A DNA stretch of 53,022 bases from Candidatus Mediterraneibacter faecipullorum (GTDB taxonomy: Bacteria; Bacillota; Clostridia; Lachnospirales; Lachnospiraceae). Within the stretch, counting starts at the first letter, position 1. The number at the start of each line of letters is the position of its first letter. A program made the position numbers and the translations under genes. The notes under the pieces were generated by a model. That model searched no databases. It was given only the letters and a program-made list of their open reading frames with translations, and was not told the origin of the DNA. The DNA is taken from the NCBI GenBank assembly GCA_019119675.1, contig DWWO01000063.1, forward strand, positions 1-53,022, given 5' to 3'. Shown here one piece after another: positions 35,107 to 43,240 of the stretch.

Positions 35107-36823
35107 CTGTTTCCCCTCCTGTCTGGCCTGCCTGGGAGCTGAACGCTGCATTCACCTGAGTTTCCGCCTCTTCTATGCTCTCCAGTATCTCGTTTTTCGT
35201 GCCGGATACTTCGTCCGTTGCAAACCCGCTCATCAGCGTGCTGCGGATATTCTGAAGCTCATCCATCATGTCCCGCTCTGTCACTCCCGCCTGTCGGAAA
35301 TTCAGCGCATTCTTATAAATCTGGTAAACCATCTCCCGGTACATGACGAGAGCAGTCTGTTCATTATCAATGGAAGTCAGGTCACCTGATGTAAGTTCTA
35401 CCATATCGGCCCAGTAATCCGCATAGGACACTTCACTGTCTCCCGCCAGATCTCTCGTATCCAATCCCTGGGAATATCCCGCGATCTTGGCAAAGCGCTT
35501 CGCTCTCTCCACTTTGTTTGGTTCAAGGCTGTCGCTCTCGGCCGCCGTCTCAAACCAGGACTGGGACATAGGCTTATTTCCTTCTTCTCCGTAATAATAG
35601 AAGTAGGCAAGTCCCATCTGGAAAGAGAACTCGTCATATGCCTCCTGATTGCTCTCAAGATAGCTCTCATTCGTCCGGTTCCCGCTTCCCGTATAGCCGA
35701 GGATTTCTTTCATCTGGACGTCTTCTTCCTGTGTAAAGAGCCCGCCGTCCCCGGTTCCCGTTCCGTCGATGAACACATCGAGAAGGCTCAGCCACGCGTC
35801 TCCTCTGGACGGGTCGAGATTGATCGCATCCCGGTAATAGTCCACTTTTTCTGCCTGCGTGGCGGCGTTGGACGCTGCCCTGAGGTAACCGTCGTAGCTG
35901 TTCTTTATCGTCGAATTCTCTGCGAATTTAAAGCCGAGACACCCGATCAGCGATACCGCCGTCAGGGAACATGCCGCGAGGAACGTCCCCCATTTACGTT
36001 TCTGCTGTTTCCTGTATTCGATATCCAGCTCGTCAAAATGCTCCAATGCATACATCAGCTCCGCACAGGACTGATATCTGTCGTTCGGGTTCCGCTGCGT
36101 ACATTTTGTAACGATTGCCTCAAGCCCCGATGAAAGCGCCGGATTCCACTGTCGGATCGGATACATCTCATAGGGTGGGAGACTGGGGTTATGCCCGGTC
36201 AGTAAGTGGTACATCGTAGCGCCCAGATTGTAGATATCCGTCCTTGCATCCGTCTGGCCGTGCCCGCCGTACTGCTCCGGCGCGGCGTAGCCCTGCGTAC
36301 CCAGACACTTCGTATCCTCGATGCTCTGCTCCTTAAACTCGCGGGCCGTACCGAAGTCTATGATCATGATCTTGCCGTCCGGCTTGAGCATGACGTTTGA
36401 AGGTTTTAAGTCTCTGTATATGATGGGCGGCTTTCTGGAGTGGAGATACCCCAGCACATCACAGATCTGCTTCGCCCATTCCACCACTCGCTCCTGAGGC
36501 TGCGCCCCCTCTTTCTTGAGCCAGTGATCCAGCGTCCTTCCCTCGATATAATCCATGACGATGAGAAATGTATCGTCACAGTCGATCACATCGATGATAC
36601 TCGGAAGATGCGGATGATTGAGGCGTTTCAGGATGTCCGTCTCCGCGATCAGCCCCTGCTTTACGACCTCGTAGTCCTTGGTGCCGTCTTTTCTGACCTC
36701 TTTGATCGCCCACTGCTTGTTGGCTCTCTCGTTCATCGCCAGATAGACGACGCTCATACCGCCCTGTCCGATCTTATTCAAGATTTTATATTTACCGTCG
36801 ATTATTGATCCTATTTCCAGCAT
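35093..36823 (-). CDS. Membrane Ser/Thr protein kinase (PknB/PrkC-type kinase domain)
   Basis: The 576-residue protein starts at ATG 36823 after AGAGGAT. The kinase domain is complete: GQGGMS (19-24), Lys41, Glu61, YRDLKPSN (Asp138), DFG (156-158), GTQGYAAPEQ (near 175). A membrane helix lies at 280-299 and about 275 extracellular residues follow, without PASTA repeats. It overlaps the ETTLL-ladder gene and is 11 bases after the PP2C gene, so kinase, phosphatase and probable substrate form one translational unit. Unlike the other kinase here it keeps a canonical RD and DFG, and is probably the main active one. Confidence 0.9.
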   Translation of the reverse strand: MLEIGSIIDGKYKILNKIGQGGMSVVYLAMNERANKQWAIKEVRKDGTKDYEVVKQGLIAETDILKRLNHPHLPSIIDVIDCDDTFLIVMDYIEGRTLDHWLKKEGAQPQERVVEWAKQICDVLGYLHSRKPPIIYRDLKPSNVMLKPDGKIMIIDFGTAREFKEQSIEDTKCLGTQGYAAPEQYGGHGQTDARTDIYNLGATMYHLLTGHNPSLPPYEMYPIRQWNPALSSGLEAIVTKCTQRNPNDRYQSCAELMYALEHFDELDIEYRKQQKRKWGTFLAACSLTAVSLIGCLGFKFAENSTIKNSYDGYLRAASNAATQAEKVDYYRDAINLDPSRGDAWLSLLDVFIDGTGTGDGGLFTQEEDVQMKEILGYTGSGNRTNESYLESNQEAYDEFSFQMGLAYFYYYGEEGNKPMSQSWFETAAESDSLEPNKVERAKRFAKIAGYSQGLDTRDLAGDSEVSYADYWADMVELTSGDLTSIDNEQTALVMYREMVYQIYKNALNFRQAGVTERDMMDELQNIRSTLMSGFATDEVSGTKNEILESIEEAETQVNAAFSSQAGQTGGETDAGN

Positions 36824-36834
36824 ATATCTATCCT

Positions 36835-37620
36835 CTAACACGTCTTCAGAAGAATGACGGATATGTTGTCTTTCTCCTGACGTGATTTATTCAATTCCGT
36901 AAAATAGACCGCAGCGTTCTGCAGGTCTTTCTCTTCTTTTATCTGGCCGGGAGCCATGAGCTTCACGAATTCTTCCTCCGTGATCACGTGCCGGAATCCG
37001 TCCGAACATATCATATAGACTTCATCCGGTCCATACGTCCCGTGTTCAAATTCCGGGATAATGACCTCGCTCGCCCCGACGCACTGGAGCAGGACATTTC
37101 TCTGAGGATGCGTCTTGGCTTCCTCGGGAGTCATCCTTCCCATATCGATCTCTTTCTGTACAAATGTCTGATCCTTTGTCAGCCGGCTGATGGTCTGCCC
37201 TTTCAGTCTGTAGACTCTGGAGTCCCCGATATTTAATATATAATATCTTCCTTCCGCGAACAGGATCATCGCCGCCGTCGTTCCAAGCGCCGCGTGAAAC
37301 TGCTGCCCGTATGCCGAAATTCTCGAATTCACATCGAGTATCAGCCTGTTTAGATCATTTTCCATCTCGATCCGGTCGATCCCGTCCGCAGTCCTCTTCT
37401 CGTACAGGAACACCGGAAATCTGTTTTCAAACCAATCTGAAAAAGCCCTGACCAGAGTGGCACTGGCGACCTCGCCTTTCGCGAGACCGCCCATACCGTC
37501 ACAGACCGCGGCAAAGAAAACTTTGCCGTGGTCCGTGACCGCCTCTTTGATCAAGACAGAATCCTGATTTGTATTCTTTTTTATCCCTTTATCTGTATGT
37601 ACAGCACTCAGAAATTCCAT
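36835..37620 (-). CDS. PP2C-family Ser/Thr phosphatase (Stp/PrpC-like)
   Basis: The 261-residue cytoplasmic protein shows the PP2C metal-site motifs: NTNQD (Asp20), VCDGMGGLAKGE (Asp41-Gly42), a NIGDSRVYRL segment, CSDGFRHVI and a C-terminal QEKDNISVILL. The length is usual for bacterial PPM phosphatases that reverse PknB/PrkC-type kinases. It is encoded between the membrane protease-FHA gene and the kinase, so it should remove phosphothreonine from the proteins of this cluster. Confidence 0.9.
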   Translation of the reverse strand: MEFLSAVHTDKGIKKNTNQDSVLIKEAVTDHGKVFFAAVCDGMGGLAKGEVASATLVRAFSDWFENRFPVFLYEKRTADGIDRIEMENDLNRLILDVNSRISAYGQQFHAALGTTAAMILFAEGRYYILNIGDSRVYRLKGQTISRLTKDQTFVQKEIDMGRMTPEEAKTHPQRNVLLQCVGASEVIIPEFEHGTYGPDEVYMICSDGFRHVITEEEFVKLMAPGQIKEEKDLQNAAVYFTELNKSRQEKDNISVILLKTC

Positions 37621-37641
37621 CTTTTTCCACCCGTTTATCTG

Positions 37642-39324
37642 TTATGATACATGAAATTCAAACTCTTCATCCGAAAGCTTGAGCGTAGACCTGTCTGTCA
37701 ACAACGTCTCCTGATACGGGCTGAGCTGTACGCCGTTTACAAATGTGAAGTTGCTGGACTTCTGATCTGCCGCATAGTAGTCAGAGCCCTTCTTCATGAT
37801 AACTACGTGGTATCTGCTGACCGATGTATTATCGGAGATGCAGTAGTTGACTCTTCGTCTCTCTTTACCGATTGCAAAGTTCTGTGACGTGATCGGGATC
37901 TTCTCGCCATTCTTCTTGCGGATCAGGTAAGCGCCGCCCATGCCGCCGCCAAGAAGTGTTGTCTCTCCTGCTCCGGAATCAAGGAGTGTCGTCTCTCCTG
38001 CTCCGTCGTCCTGCGGCATTGTCGGATATCCGCCCGGCTGTACCGGAGATACCGGCGGTGTGTTCGGCTGTATCTGCTGTACCGGAGGTGTCACCTTCTG
38101 CTGTACCGGTGGAGCCTGTTTTGCTTTTTTCTTCTTATTGCCGTTTACTACAACAATGATAATGATAACAACAACGATCACGATCACTACGATAGCGATG
38201 ATGCCGCCGATCAGGAACCAGTTCGGTCCTTCTGCCGTCTCTTCTTCTGCAACTGGTTCTGTTTCTTCTTTCACCAGTCCGCTCTGTGCTGCTGAAATCG
38301 CATCGATCGCTGACTGGATCGCAGCAGAATCCGGACTGCCTGCCGCTACACTCTCTGCCTCGGCGATAGCATCCTGGAACGCCTTTACGCTCTCTTCTGT
38401 ATATCCGTCAAGGCTCAGTGCCTTTGCCGTATCAATCTTGGACTGAAGATCTTCTACTGTCAGCTCCGTTGGTTCTGTACCGCCGCCGGTGCTTCCGCCT
38501 GTACCTCCCGTATACGGGATTCCCCATGTATCAAGGATCTCCTTGATCACATTGATCTGGATCGAATAATTCTTCTGATCTACTATAAACTCATTAATAC
38601 CTACAACTTCTCCCACATCATTGACGAGCGGACCGCCTGAATTACCCTCGTCAAGCTGGGATGTATGCTCGATGATATCTACGCTTCCCGTCACAGTCAC
38701 CTTGGACACAATTCCCGACGAGATCGACACATCGTCTTTTGTATTGAAGTTCTTGTTAGAAATCGAATCTGCCGGGAAACCATAAGCGAATACATCATCT
38801 CTCTGCTGAACCGCATCGCTGTCGCCAAGTACAAGCGGTTCCCTGCCATAGATCTTCTCTGACAGATGAAGCGCAGCGAAATCCAGCACATCACTCTGCG
38901 CGTTCTCATGAACCGTTGCTTCTACGTTCGTATCTCTGTTTGCAAAGACATACAGCTTCAGATGCGGGTCGTTATCCGCAAGCTCATCCAGACCTTCACC
39001 GTCCATAACAAGTTCACGGATCGTATAGACCACATCCGGATCCGGATCCATGTCCGTATCCAGATCGAAGATATGTTTGTTTGTAATTACGTACTCCTCA
39101 TTAATAAGGAAACACGTCCCTGCAGTATAGTATGACCGCACTCCTTCATCATCGACATATGCGAGCATCACCTGCAGGATACCGTTCGACGGATCCTCTG
39201 TAGTTGCTGTTACTGCGGTGCCGGCTTCATCGCCTTCGACTGCCTGCACGGGTAAGGCCATCCCTATCACCATGCACATCGCCGCCATAAGTACCAGCAG
39301 TTTTTTGATAAACTTTTTGCCCAT
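37642..39324 (-). CDS. Transmembrane trypsin-like protease with cytoplasmic ETTLL and FHA domain
   Basis: The 560-residue protein has a signal peptide (cut near ALPVQA), an extracellular S1-type protease domain (45-270; His84, Asp148, Ser229 in GNSGGP), a FIVAR-like helical module (about 288-350), and a membrane helix (369-393) followed by lysines. Inside the cell a Pro/Gln linker, two ETTLL motifs (444-448 and 454-458) and an FHA domain (470-558, including SVSRYHV and FTFVNG) follow. The start has AGGAGG. It is the first gene of the cluster. It joins outside proteolysis to inside phosphothreonine binding, so it may sense the envelope or process exported proteins. The domains are clear; the role is inference. 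Confidence 0.85.
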   Translation of the reverse strand: MGKKFIKKLLVLMAAMCMVIGMALPVQAVEGDEAGTAVTATTEDPSNGILQVMLAYVDDEGVRSYYTAGTCFLINEEYVITNKHIFDLDTDMDPDPDVVYTIRELVMDGEGLDELADNDPHLKLYVFANRDTNVEATVHENAQSDVLDFAALHLSEKIYGREPLVLGDSDAVQQRDDVFAYGFPADSISNKNFNTKDDVSISSGIVSKVTVTGSVDIIEHTSQLDEGNSGGPLVNDVGEVVGINEFIVDQKNYSIQINVIKEILDTWGIPYTGGTGGSTGGGTEPTELTVEDLQSKIDTAKALSLDGYTEESVKAFQDAIAEAESVAAGSPDSAAIQSAIDAISAAQSGLVKEETEPVAEEETAEGPNWFLIGGIIAIVVIVIVVVIIIIVVVNGNKKKKAKQAPPVQQKVTPPVQQIQPNTPPVSPVQPGGYPTMPQDDGAGETTLLDSGAGETTLLGGGMGGAYLIRKKNGEKIPITSQNFAIGKERRRVNYCISDNTSVSRYHVVIMKKGSDYYAADQKSSNFTFVNGVQLSPYQETLLTDRSTLKLSDEEFEFHVS

Positions 39325-39369
39325 ACTTTAGCCCTCCTGTAAAATGTAATATTTTGTCATTCTGTGTCT

Positions 39370-39399
39370 ATTTTACGGATTTTCCCATGTCTGTCTCAA
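39370..39399 (-). promoter_or_regulatory. Promoter for the protease-phosphatase-kinase end of the cluster
   Basis: On the minus strand TTGAGA (39399-39394) and TAAAAT (39375-39370) are 18 bases apart, about 45 bases before the protease start codon. No other good promoter is seen in the gap, so this is the likely main promoter at the head of the long minus-strand cluster. Confidence 0.55.
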
Positions 39400-39464
39400 T
39401 ATGTGTCCGCTTTTGTGGTCACACTTTTTTCACATATTTTATAGATTTTTTATACTCTTTTACA

Positions 39465-39597
39465 TATAATGTATCTTGTTTTAGTTTGCCTATCGGGAGG
39501 GGGAGTTTTTTTCGCCTTTACATACCCCCTCTGGTATTTTGGGACAATCGGCCGCTGTCCGGATGACAACGGCTTCCTATATCTGCTGTGAAGGGGG
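39465..39597 (+). promoter_or_regulatory. -10 box and structured leader of the HTH regulator
   Basis: TATAAT at 39465-39470 has no good -35 box, but it precedes a leader of about 125 bases. In it GAGGGGG (39497-39503) can pair with CCCCCTC (39525-39531), while the same C-run can pair with the ribosome binding site AGGGGG (39592-39597). A second hairpin (39551-39573) lies between them. The leader could therefore hide or expose the start site. Confidence 0.35.
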
Positions 39598-39603
39598 ATA
39601 ACT

Positions 39604-41031
39604 ATGTCGGAATTTTCATATGTTCTTTCCAGACATGTTCACGGAAAAAATATTAAAACATATGCACTGGCACAATACTGCGGTCTTGACCGCTCGAATA
39701 TGTACAAGATCATAAACGGCAAGAGAAAACCGACCTCTCTTGAAATGGTCCATAAGATGGCGCGGTTCATGCATCTGTCGCCTGCTGAGGAGCAGGAGCT
39801 GGAAGAGGCGTACCAGATCACACTGACTGGCTACGATAACTACTACCGGCGCAGGGATGTTATGAATTTCTTTTCAGAATTCAATCTGTCGGCCTCATCG
39901 CTCACCTCATTTAAATACAGAACAGATCAGGATGTTGACATGAAAGAGACTACTGTTCTCGCTTCGTCATCCAAAGTCAAACAGGCTCTCTTTCACATTA
40001 TATCTGCTGAAATGGGACGACAGACAGACGGACATATCCGGCTTCTGATTCAGCCTGAAGCATCCTTTCTTATTAATCTGATCAGCGCAGAAAGTCAGGC
40101 AGATACCAGGATACACATTGAGCATATCATCTGCCTGAATAACAACTCTGAGACAACACAGTCACAAAAGAACTATAACCTGAATTGTCTTAAGCAGATC
40201 CTGCCTTTGTATGGCAGCTGCCCGCATTACGAATGTTTCTACTATTATGACGATATCTCAGCCAGAACAGGGAAAGTTACTCTGTTCCCGTATATGGTCA
40301 TCACCTCGCGGCACGTGTGCCTGATGACTGCCGAACTGGACAGAGGCTATATCATCCGTTCTGCAGCCTCACTCAGGATGTTCTCAGACATGTTTGCCGA
40401 CTATCGCAAGGCATCAACCATCCTGCTGAATCAGATCAACAGTGTTGCAGAACAATTGAGTTATGTGGAGAACCTTCTACGGGAATGCGGTACCGGATTC
40501 TGCTTTCAGATGACACCGTGTTTTACGCCGTTTATCACATTGTCTATGGCCGAGAAATATATCACCATTGATGCTCCGGCCCGTTCTGCTTTTATCGACC
40601 GTTTTCACGGATATATAAAAGAAATGAATACATGGCAGGAGCAGGGGAAGACTGCCTGCATCTTCTCATACGATGGCGTCAGACACTTTCTGGAAACCGG
40701 AAAGATTAATGAATATCCGAAAGACGTATACCTTTCATTCGATATGCATGACAGGGTCAGCCTCATCAGGAGACTGATCCAATCGTGCAGAAACGGGCAC
40801 TACCGGATGCTGCGGGAATCTATCGGGAATGTAGAGCATGAACTTTATCTTTTTGTCAACCAGCAGAATGGATATCTGATGTTTTCATCCCCGTATACCC
40901 GACAGCCAGTTTATCTTAATATCGAAGAGCCTGGTTTGCTCTTTACATTTTATGACTTCTGCGAGAATCTGGATGACAACATGTTTTATACGCCCGAGGA
41001 AACAGAAGCCCTGCTGAATGATCTGATCTGA
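39604..41031 (+). CDS. HTH (XRE-type) transcriptional regulator, divergent to the secretion cluster
   Basis: The 475-residue protein starts after AAGGGGG. The N-terminus is a lambda-repressor-like helix-turn-helix (near 15-65: LAQYCGLDRSNMYKIINGKR, then LEMVHKMARFMHLSPAEEQE). The remaining 400 residues are of a kind I do not recognise, with no obvious sensor motif. It is the only gene reading away from the head of the cluster and shares its control region, so it is the best candidate for the local regulator. A strong two-way terminator follows. Confidence 0.75.
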   Translation: MSEFSYVLSRHVHGKNIKTYALAQYCGLDRSNMYKIINGKRKPTSLEMVHKMARFMHLSPAEEQELEEAYQITLTGYDNYYRRRDVMNFFSEFNLSASSLTSFKYRTDQDVDMKETTVLASSSKVKQALFHIISAEMGRQTDGHIRLLIQPEASFLINLISAESQADTRIHIEHIICLNNNSETTQSQKNYNLNCLKQILPLYGSCPHYECFYYYDDISARTGKVTLFPYMVITSRHVCLMTAELDRGYIIRSAASLRMFSDMFADYRKASTILLNQINSVAEQLSYVENLLRECGTGFCFQMTPCFTPFITLSMAEKYITIDAPARSAFIDRFHGYIKEMNTWQEQGKTACIFSYDGVRHFLETGKINEYPKDVYLSFDMHDRVSLIRRLIQSCRNGHYRMLRESIGNVEHELYLFVNQQNGYLMFSSPYTRQPVYLNIEEPGLLFTFYDFCENLDDNMFYTPEETEALLNDLI

Positions 41032-41040
41032 AGTGATATT

Positions 41041-41106
41041 AACGAAGAAAAAAGGAAAGCATTAAGACCGGCAGCTCCGACCTTAATGCTTTCCTTTTTC
41101 TTCGTT
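41041..41106. terminator. Strong bidirectional terminator
   Basis: A near-perfect 25-base inverted repeat, AACGAAGAAAAAAGGAAAGC and onward, pairs with its complement around a loop at about 41067-41080, with one bulged A. A-rich and T-rich flanks make it work in both directions between convergent genes. Confidence 0.85.
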
Positions 41107-41112
41107 GACCGA

Positions 41113-41841
41113 TCAGCCCGTACAGTCAATGCTGATCGTCTCCACCAATCCGGTGTCCGGTGTGATCCCTGCGTTGCAGCTGCTTATATTAGATCCTTCT
41201 CCGTACCAGAAGTATGAATTGCCGTATGCTTCATCCTCATAAGAATCATCTGCCTCTCCATACGCGGCCAGCAGATCCGCCTCAGTAGATCCGACCTGGA
41301 TCCCGCCCGGGAAGATTACTTTCAGAGTCCCGTTCGTCAGGTTCCAGGCGTCCGCAGAGATCGATCCCACCTGGCAGTCTTTGATCTCAGCCGGCTCTGA
41401 TCCAGGATTGAGCATACTGACCATGATGCAGTCCCCGCCGGCATCTTCAAACCAGGCAAGTTCATACTCGCCGGCATTTACGACATAGTCCTCCGGTGTA
41501 TATTCCCTGTCCAACTCCACTCCTGCGGCCTCGAGTTCTGCGATCGTACACGGAAGTGTCACCACTGTGTCATTGATCTGCACCGTATAGCTGTCCCAAC
41601 TGTCCCCGAGCGCATCGTTTGTCTCCACCGGTCCGGCCGGCTTCACATCGCTCTCATATATTTCACTGTCAGCGCCGGGCAGGTCGAGCTCATCATCCGC
41701 CATATCCATTGTATCCGCCGTATCTGCCGTTCCGGGAAGCGTCTCCTCCGGTGTGGCTTTCGTGGCGCATCCTGCCAGCAATGCCGCCGTCATCGCACCA
41801 GCAAGCCCCACTGCCATAATCTTCTTTCTTTGTTTTCTCAT
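41113..41841 (-). CDS. Lipoprotein, unknown function
   Basis: The 242-residue protein has a classical lipoprotein signal (lipobox LLAGC), an acidic linker and a mature domain of about 170 residues with repeated short motifs such as NAGEYELAWFEDAGGD and GSTEADLLAAYGEAD. The latter resembles the pseudo-repeat of small sensor or BLIP-like domains. It is the last gene before the terminator at 41041 and follows the DUF3810-like gene by 57 bases containing three short repeats. No function is proposed. Confidence 0.65.
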   Translation of the reverse strand: MRKQRKKIMAVGLAGAMTAALLAGCATKATPEETLPGTADTADTMDMADDELDLPGADSEIYESDVKPAGPVETNDALGDSWDSYTVQINDTVVTLPCTIAELEAAGVELDREYTPEDYVVNAGEYELAWFEDAGGDCIMVSMLNPGSEPAEIKDCQVGSISADAWNLTNGTLKVIFPGGIQVGSTEADLLAAYGEADDSYEDEAYGNSYFWYGEGSNISSCNAGITPDTGLVETISIDCTG

Positions 41842-41870
41842 ACGTTTCCCTCCCTGGTTCTCTTTACTTA

Positions 41871-41914
41871 TATCATATCACTTTTGTATCATATCACTTT
41901 ATATCATATCATGG
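41871..41914. repeat. Three phased TATCATATCA repeats
   Basis: Copies of TATCATATCA start at about 41871, 41887 and 41902, spaced 16 and 15 bases. They cover the end of the DUF3810-like gene and the leader of the lipoprotein gene. They could be protein-binding repeats or slippage products. Confidence 0.45.
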
Positions 41915-43083
41915 AAATACGCGACGATCAGATCCACCATCCTGTTATAACTCTGCACGCCGTCCGCCTGTCCGTTGGCCTTCAGATAGGTGTCATTGAT
42001 CCGTTCCGCCGTCTCGGATATGGTTCCCTCATATCTGTCCCAGAATGCATTGTTCGCCGTCAGATCCGGCTCTGCCTTCTCATCCAGCATCCCACGTACT
42101 TCCTGCCAGCTCTCATAGTCCGCCCGGTACAGCGCATTCATACAGTACACCCACCCGGACAGATATCCGCTGTACTGGAAGTCCGTCCGTTCGGAGCCGG
42201 TACACGCGAGAAATGCGACAAAGTTCGCCTCCTGCTCTTCCATAAGGCCCCGGAGATGCGACAGTTCATGGCACACGGTAAAAGGCTTGTCATATGCGGG
42301 CATATCCCCGTTGTAATTCGCTTCCACGGCAAACGGCAGATAGATGCCGGTCAGTCCCTGATAAGACAGTATTTCTGACAGGATCAGCGCTTTCGGCTTC
42401 GGATAGTAACCGGCAAGAGATGGAAATTCTCCGGCAAGCTTCCGCATAGCCTCCACGCCGCCGTCCTGCTCTGATGCATCCAGAACGAGCAGTCCCTCCG
42501 CATCTCTTGTCACCTCATCCGCACGGACATTCACCTCTTCTGTTAGCCAGAGACAGATCTCTTTCAGATCGTCCGCACTGTACTGATATGTAACGATCCC
42601 CTCCTCTTCAGAAAAAGATCTCCTGTGATAGTTGATCCCGCAGCAGGCTGTGTAGAGGAACGCCAGGATTCCCGCTGCCAGGAGAACTCCGGAAAGCCAC
42701 GAGACAAAGATAGCGGCAGATGATCTCCCCGTCCTCTTTCCCGCAGTCTGTCCGGCTATGCCCGGCTTAGTCGCCACAGTTTCTCGCCCGGTCCTGCTTC
42801 CCGCAAGCCTGATGACCATACGGGCCAGTGTCACAAAGAATGCTGTCAGCAGGATATAGATCCCAATCTCCGAGACAGAGAACGGGAACAGCCCGCTGAT
42901 CCTCCCGATGCTGTTCACCGCCAACGGGTATACCGCTCCCGAATACCACTCGGCAAATGCGGGAACATTGGCTGAAAGGATCATCAGGGCGGCACTTGAT
43001 ACAAGCAGGAGTGCGGCGGCAGTACATCGCCGCATACTGCCGCTGTGCATGAGCTGACGACCGCTCCTTGTGCTTTTTGTCAT
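41899..43083 (-). CDS. DUF3810-type membrane protein with HExxH motif
   Basis: The 394-residue protein starts at ATG 43083 after GGAGGAGACAAG. Three hydrophobic segments (near 20-45, 60-95 and 120-150) precede an extracellular domain with CHELSHLRGLMEEQEANFVA, a zinc-protease-like HExxH followed by a downstream Glu. This is the layout of DUF3810 proteins in Lachnospiraceae. It may be a membrane-bound metalloprotease, but activity for this family is not established to my knowledge. Confidence 0.75.
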   Translation of the reverse strand: MTKSTRSGRQLMHSGSMRRCTAAALLLVSSAALMILSANVPAFAEWYSGAVYPLAVNSIGRISGLFPFSVSEIGIYILLTAFFVTLARMVIRLAGSRTGRETVATKPGIAGQTAGKRTGRSSAAIFVSWLSGVLLAAGILAFLYTACCGINYHRRSFSEEEGIVTYQYSADDLKEICLWLTEEVNVRADEVTRDAEGLLVLDASEQDGGVEAMRKLAGEFPSLAGYYPKPKALILSEILSYQGLTGIYLPFAVEANYNGDMPAYDKPFTVCHELSHLRGLMEEQEANFVAFLACTGSERTDFQYSGYLSGWVYCMNALYRADYESWQEVRGMLDEKAEPDLTANNAFWDRYEGTISETAERINDTYLKANGQADGVQSYNRMVDLIVAYFHDMI

Positions 43084-43126
43084 CTTGTCTCCTCCGTTTT
43101 CTTCCATCTTTCGTGCCTGTGACTAT

Positions 43127-43155
43127 ATGTTACGCCCAATTATATTTCTTTACAA
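43127..43155 (-). promoter_or_regulatory. Promoter of the DUF3810-like gene
   Basis: On the minus strand TTGTAA (43155-43150) and TAACAT (43132-43127) are 17 bases apart, just after the terminator of the preceding pilin-like gene. Confidence 0.4.
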
Positions 43156-43169
43156 GTAAAAAGAACTGT

Positions 43170-43207
43170 AAAAAAATGCCGGGCACTTTCAAATCAAAAG
43201 TGCCCGG
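43170..43207 (-). terminator. Terminator of the pilin-like pseudogene
   Basis: An 11-base perfect stem (CCGGGCACTTT with AAAGTGCCCGG) with a seven-base loop is followed on the minus strand by CATTTTTTTAC. It is a textbook terminator about 35 bases after the pseudogene stop. Confidence 0.9.
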
Positions 43208-43240
43208 TACTTCTGTGTATTTTTGTTCTTGATCCTCCGT

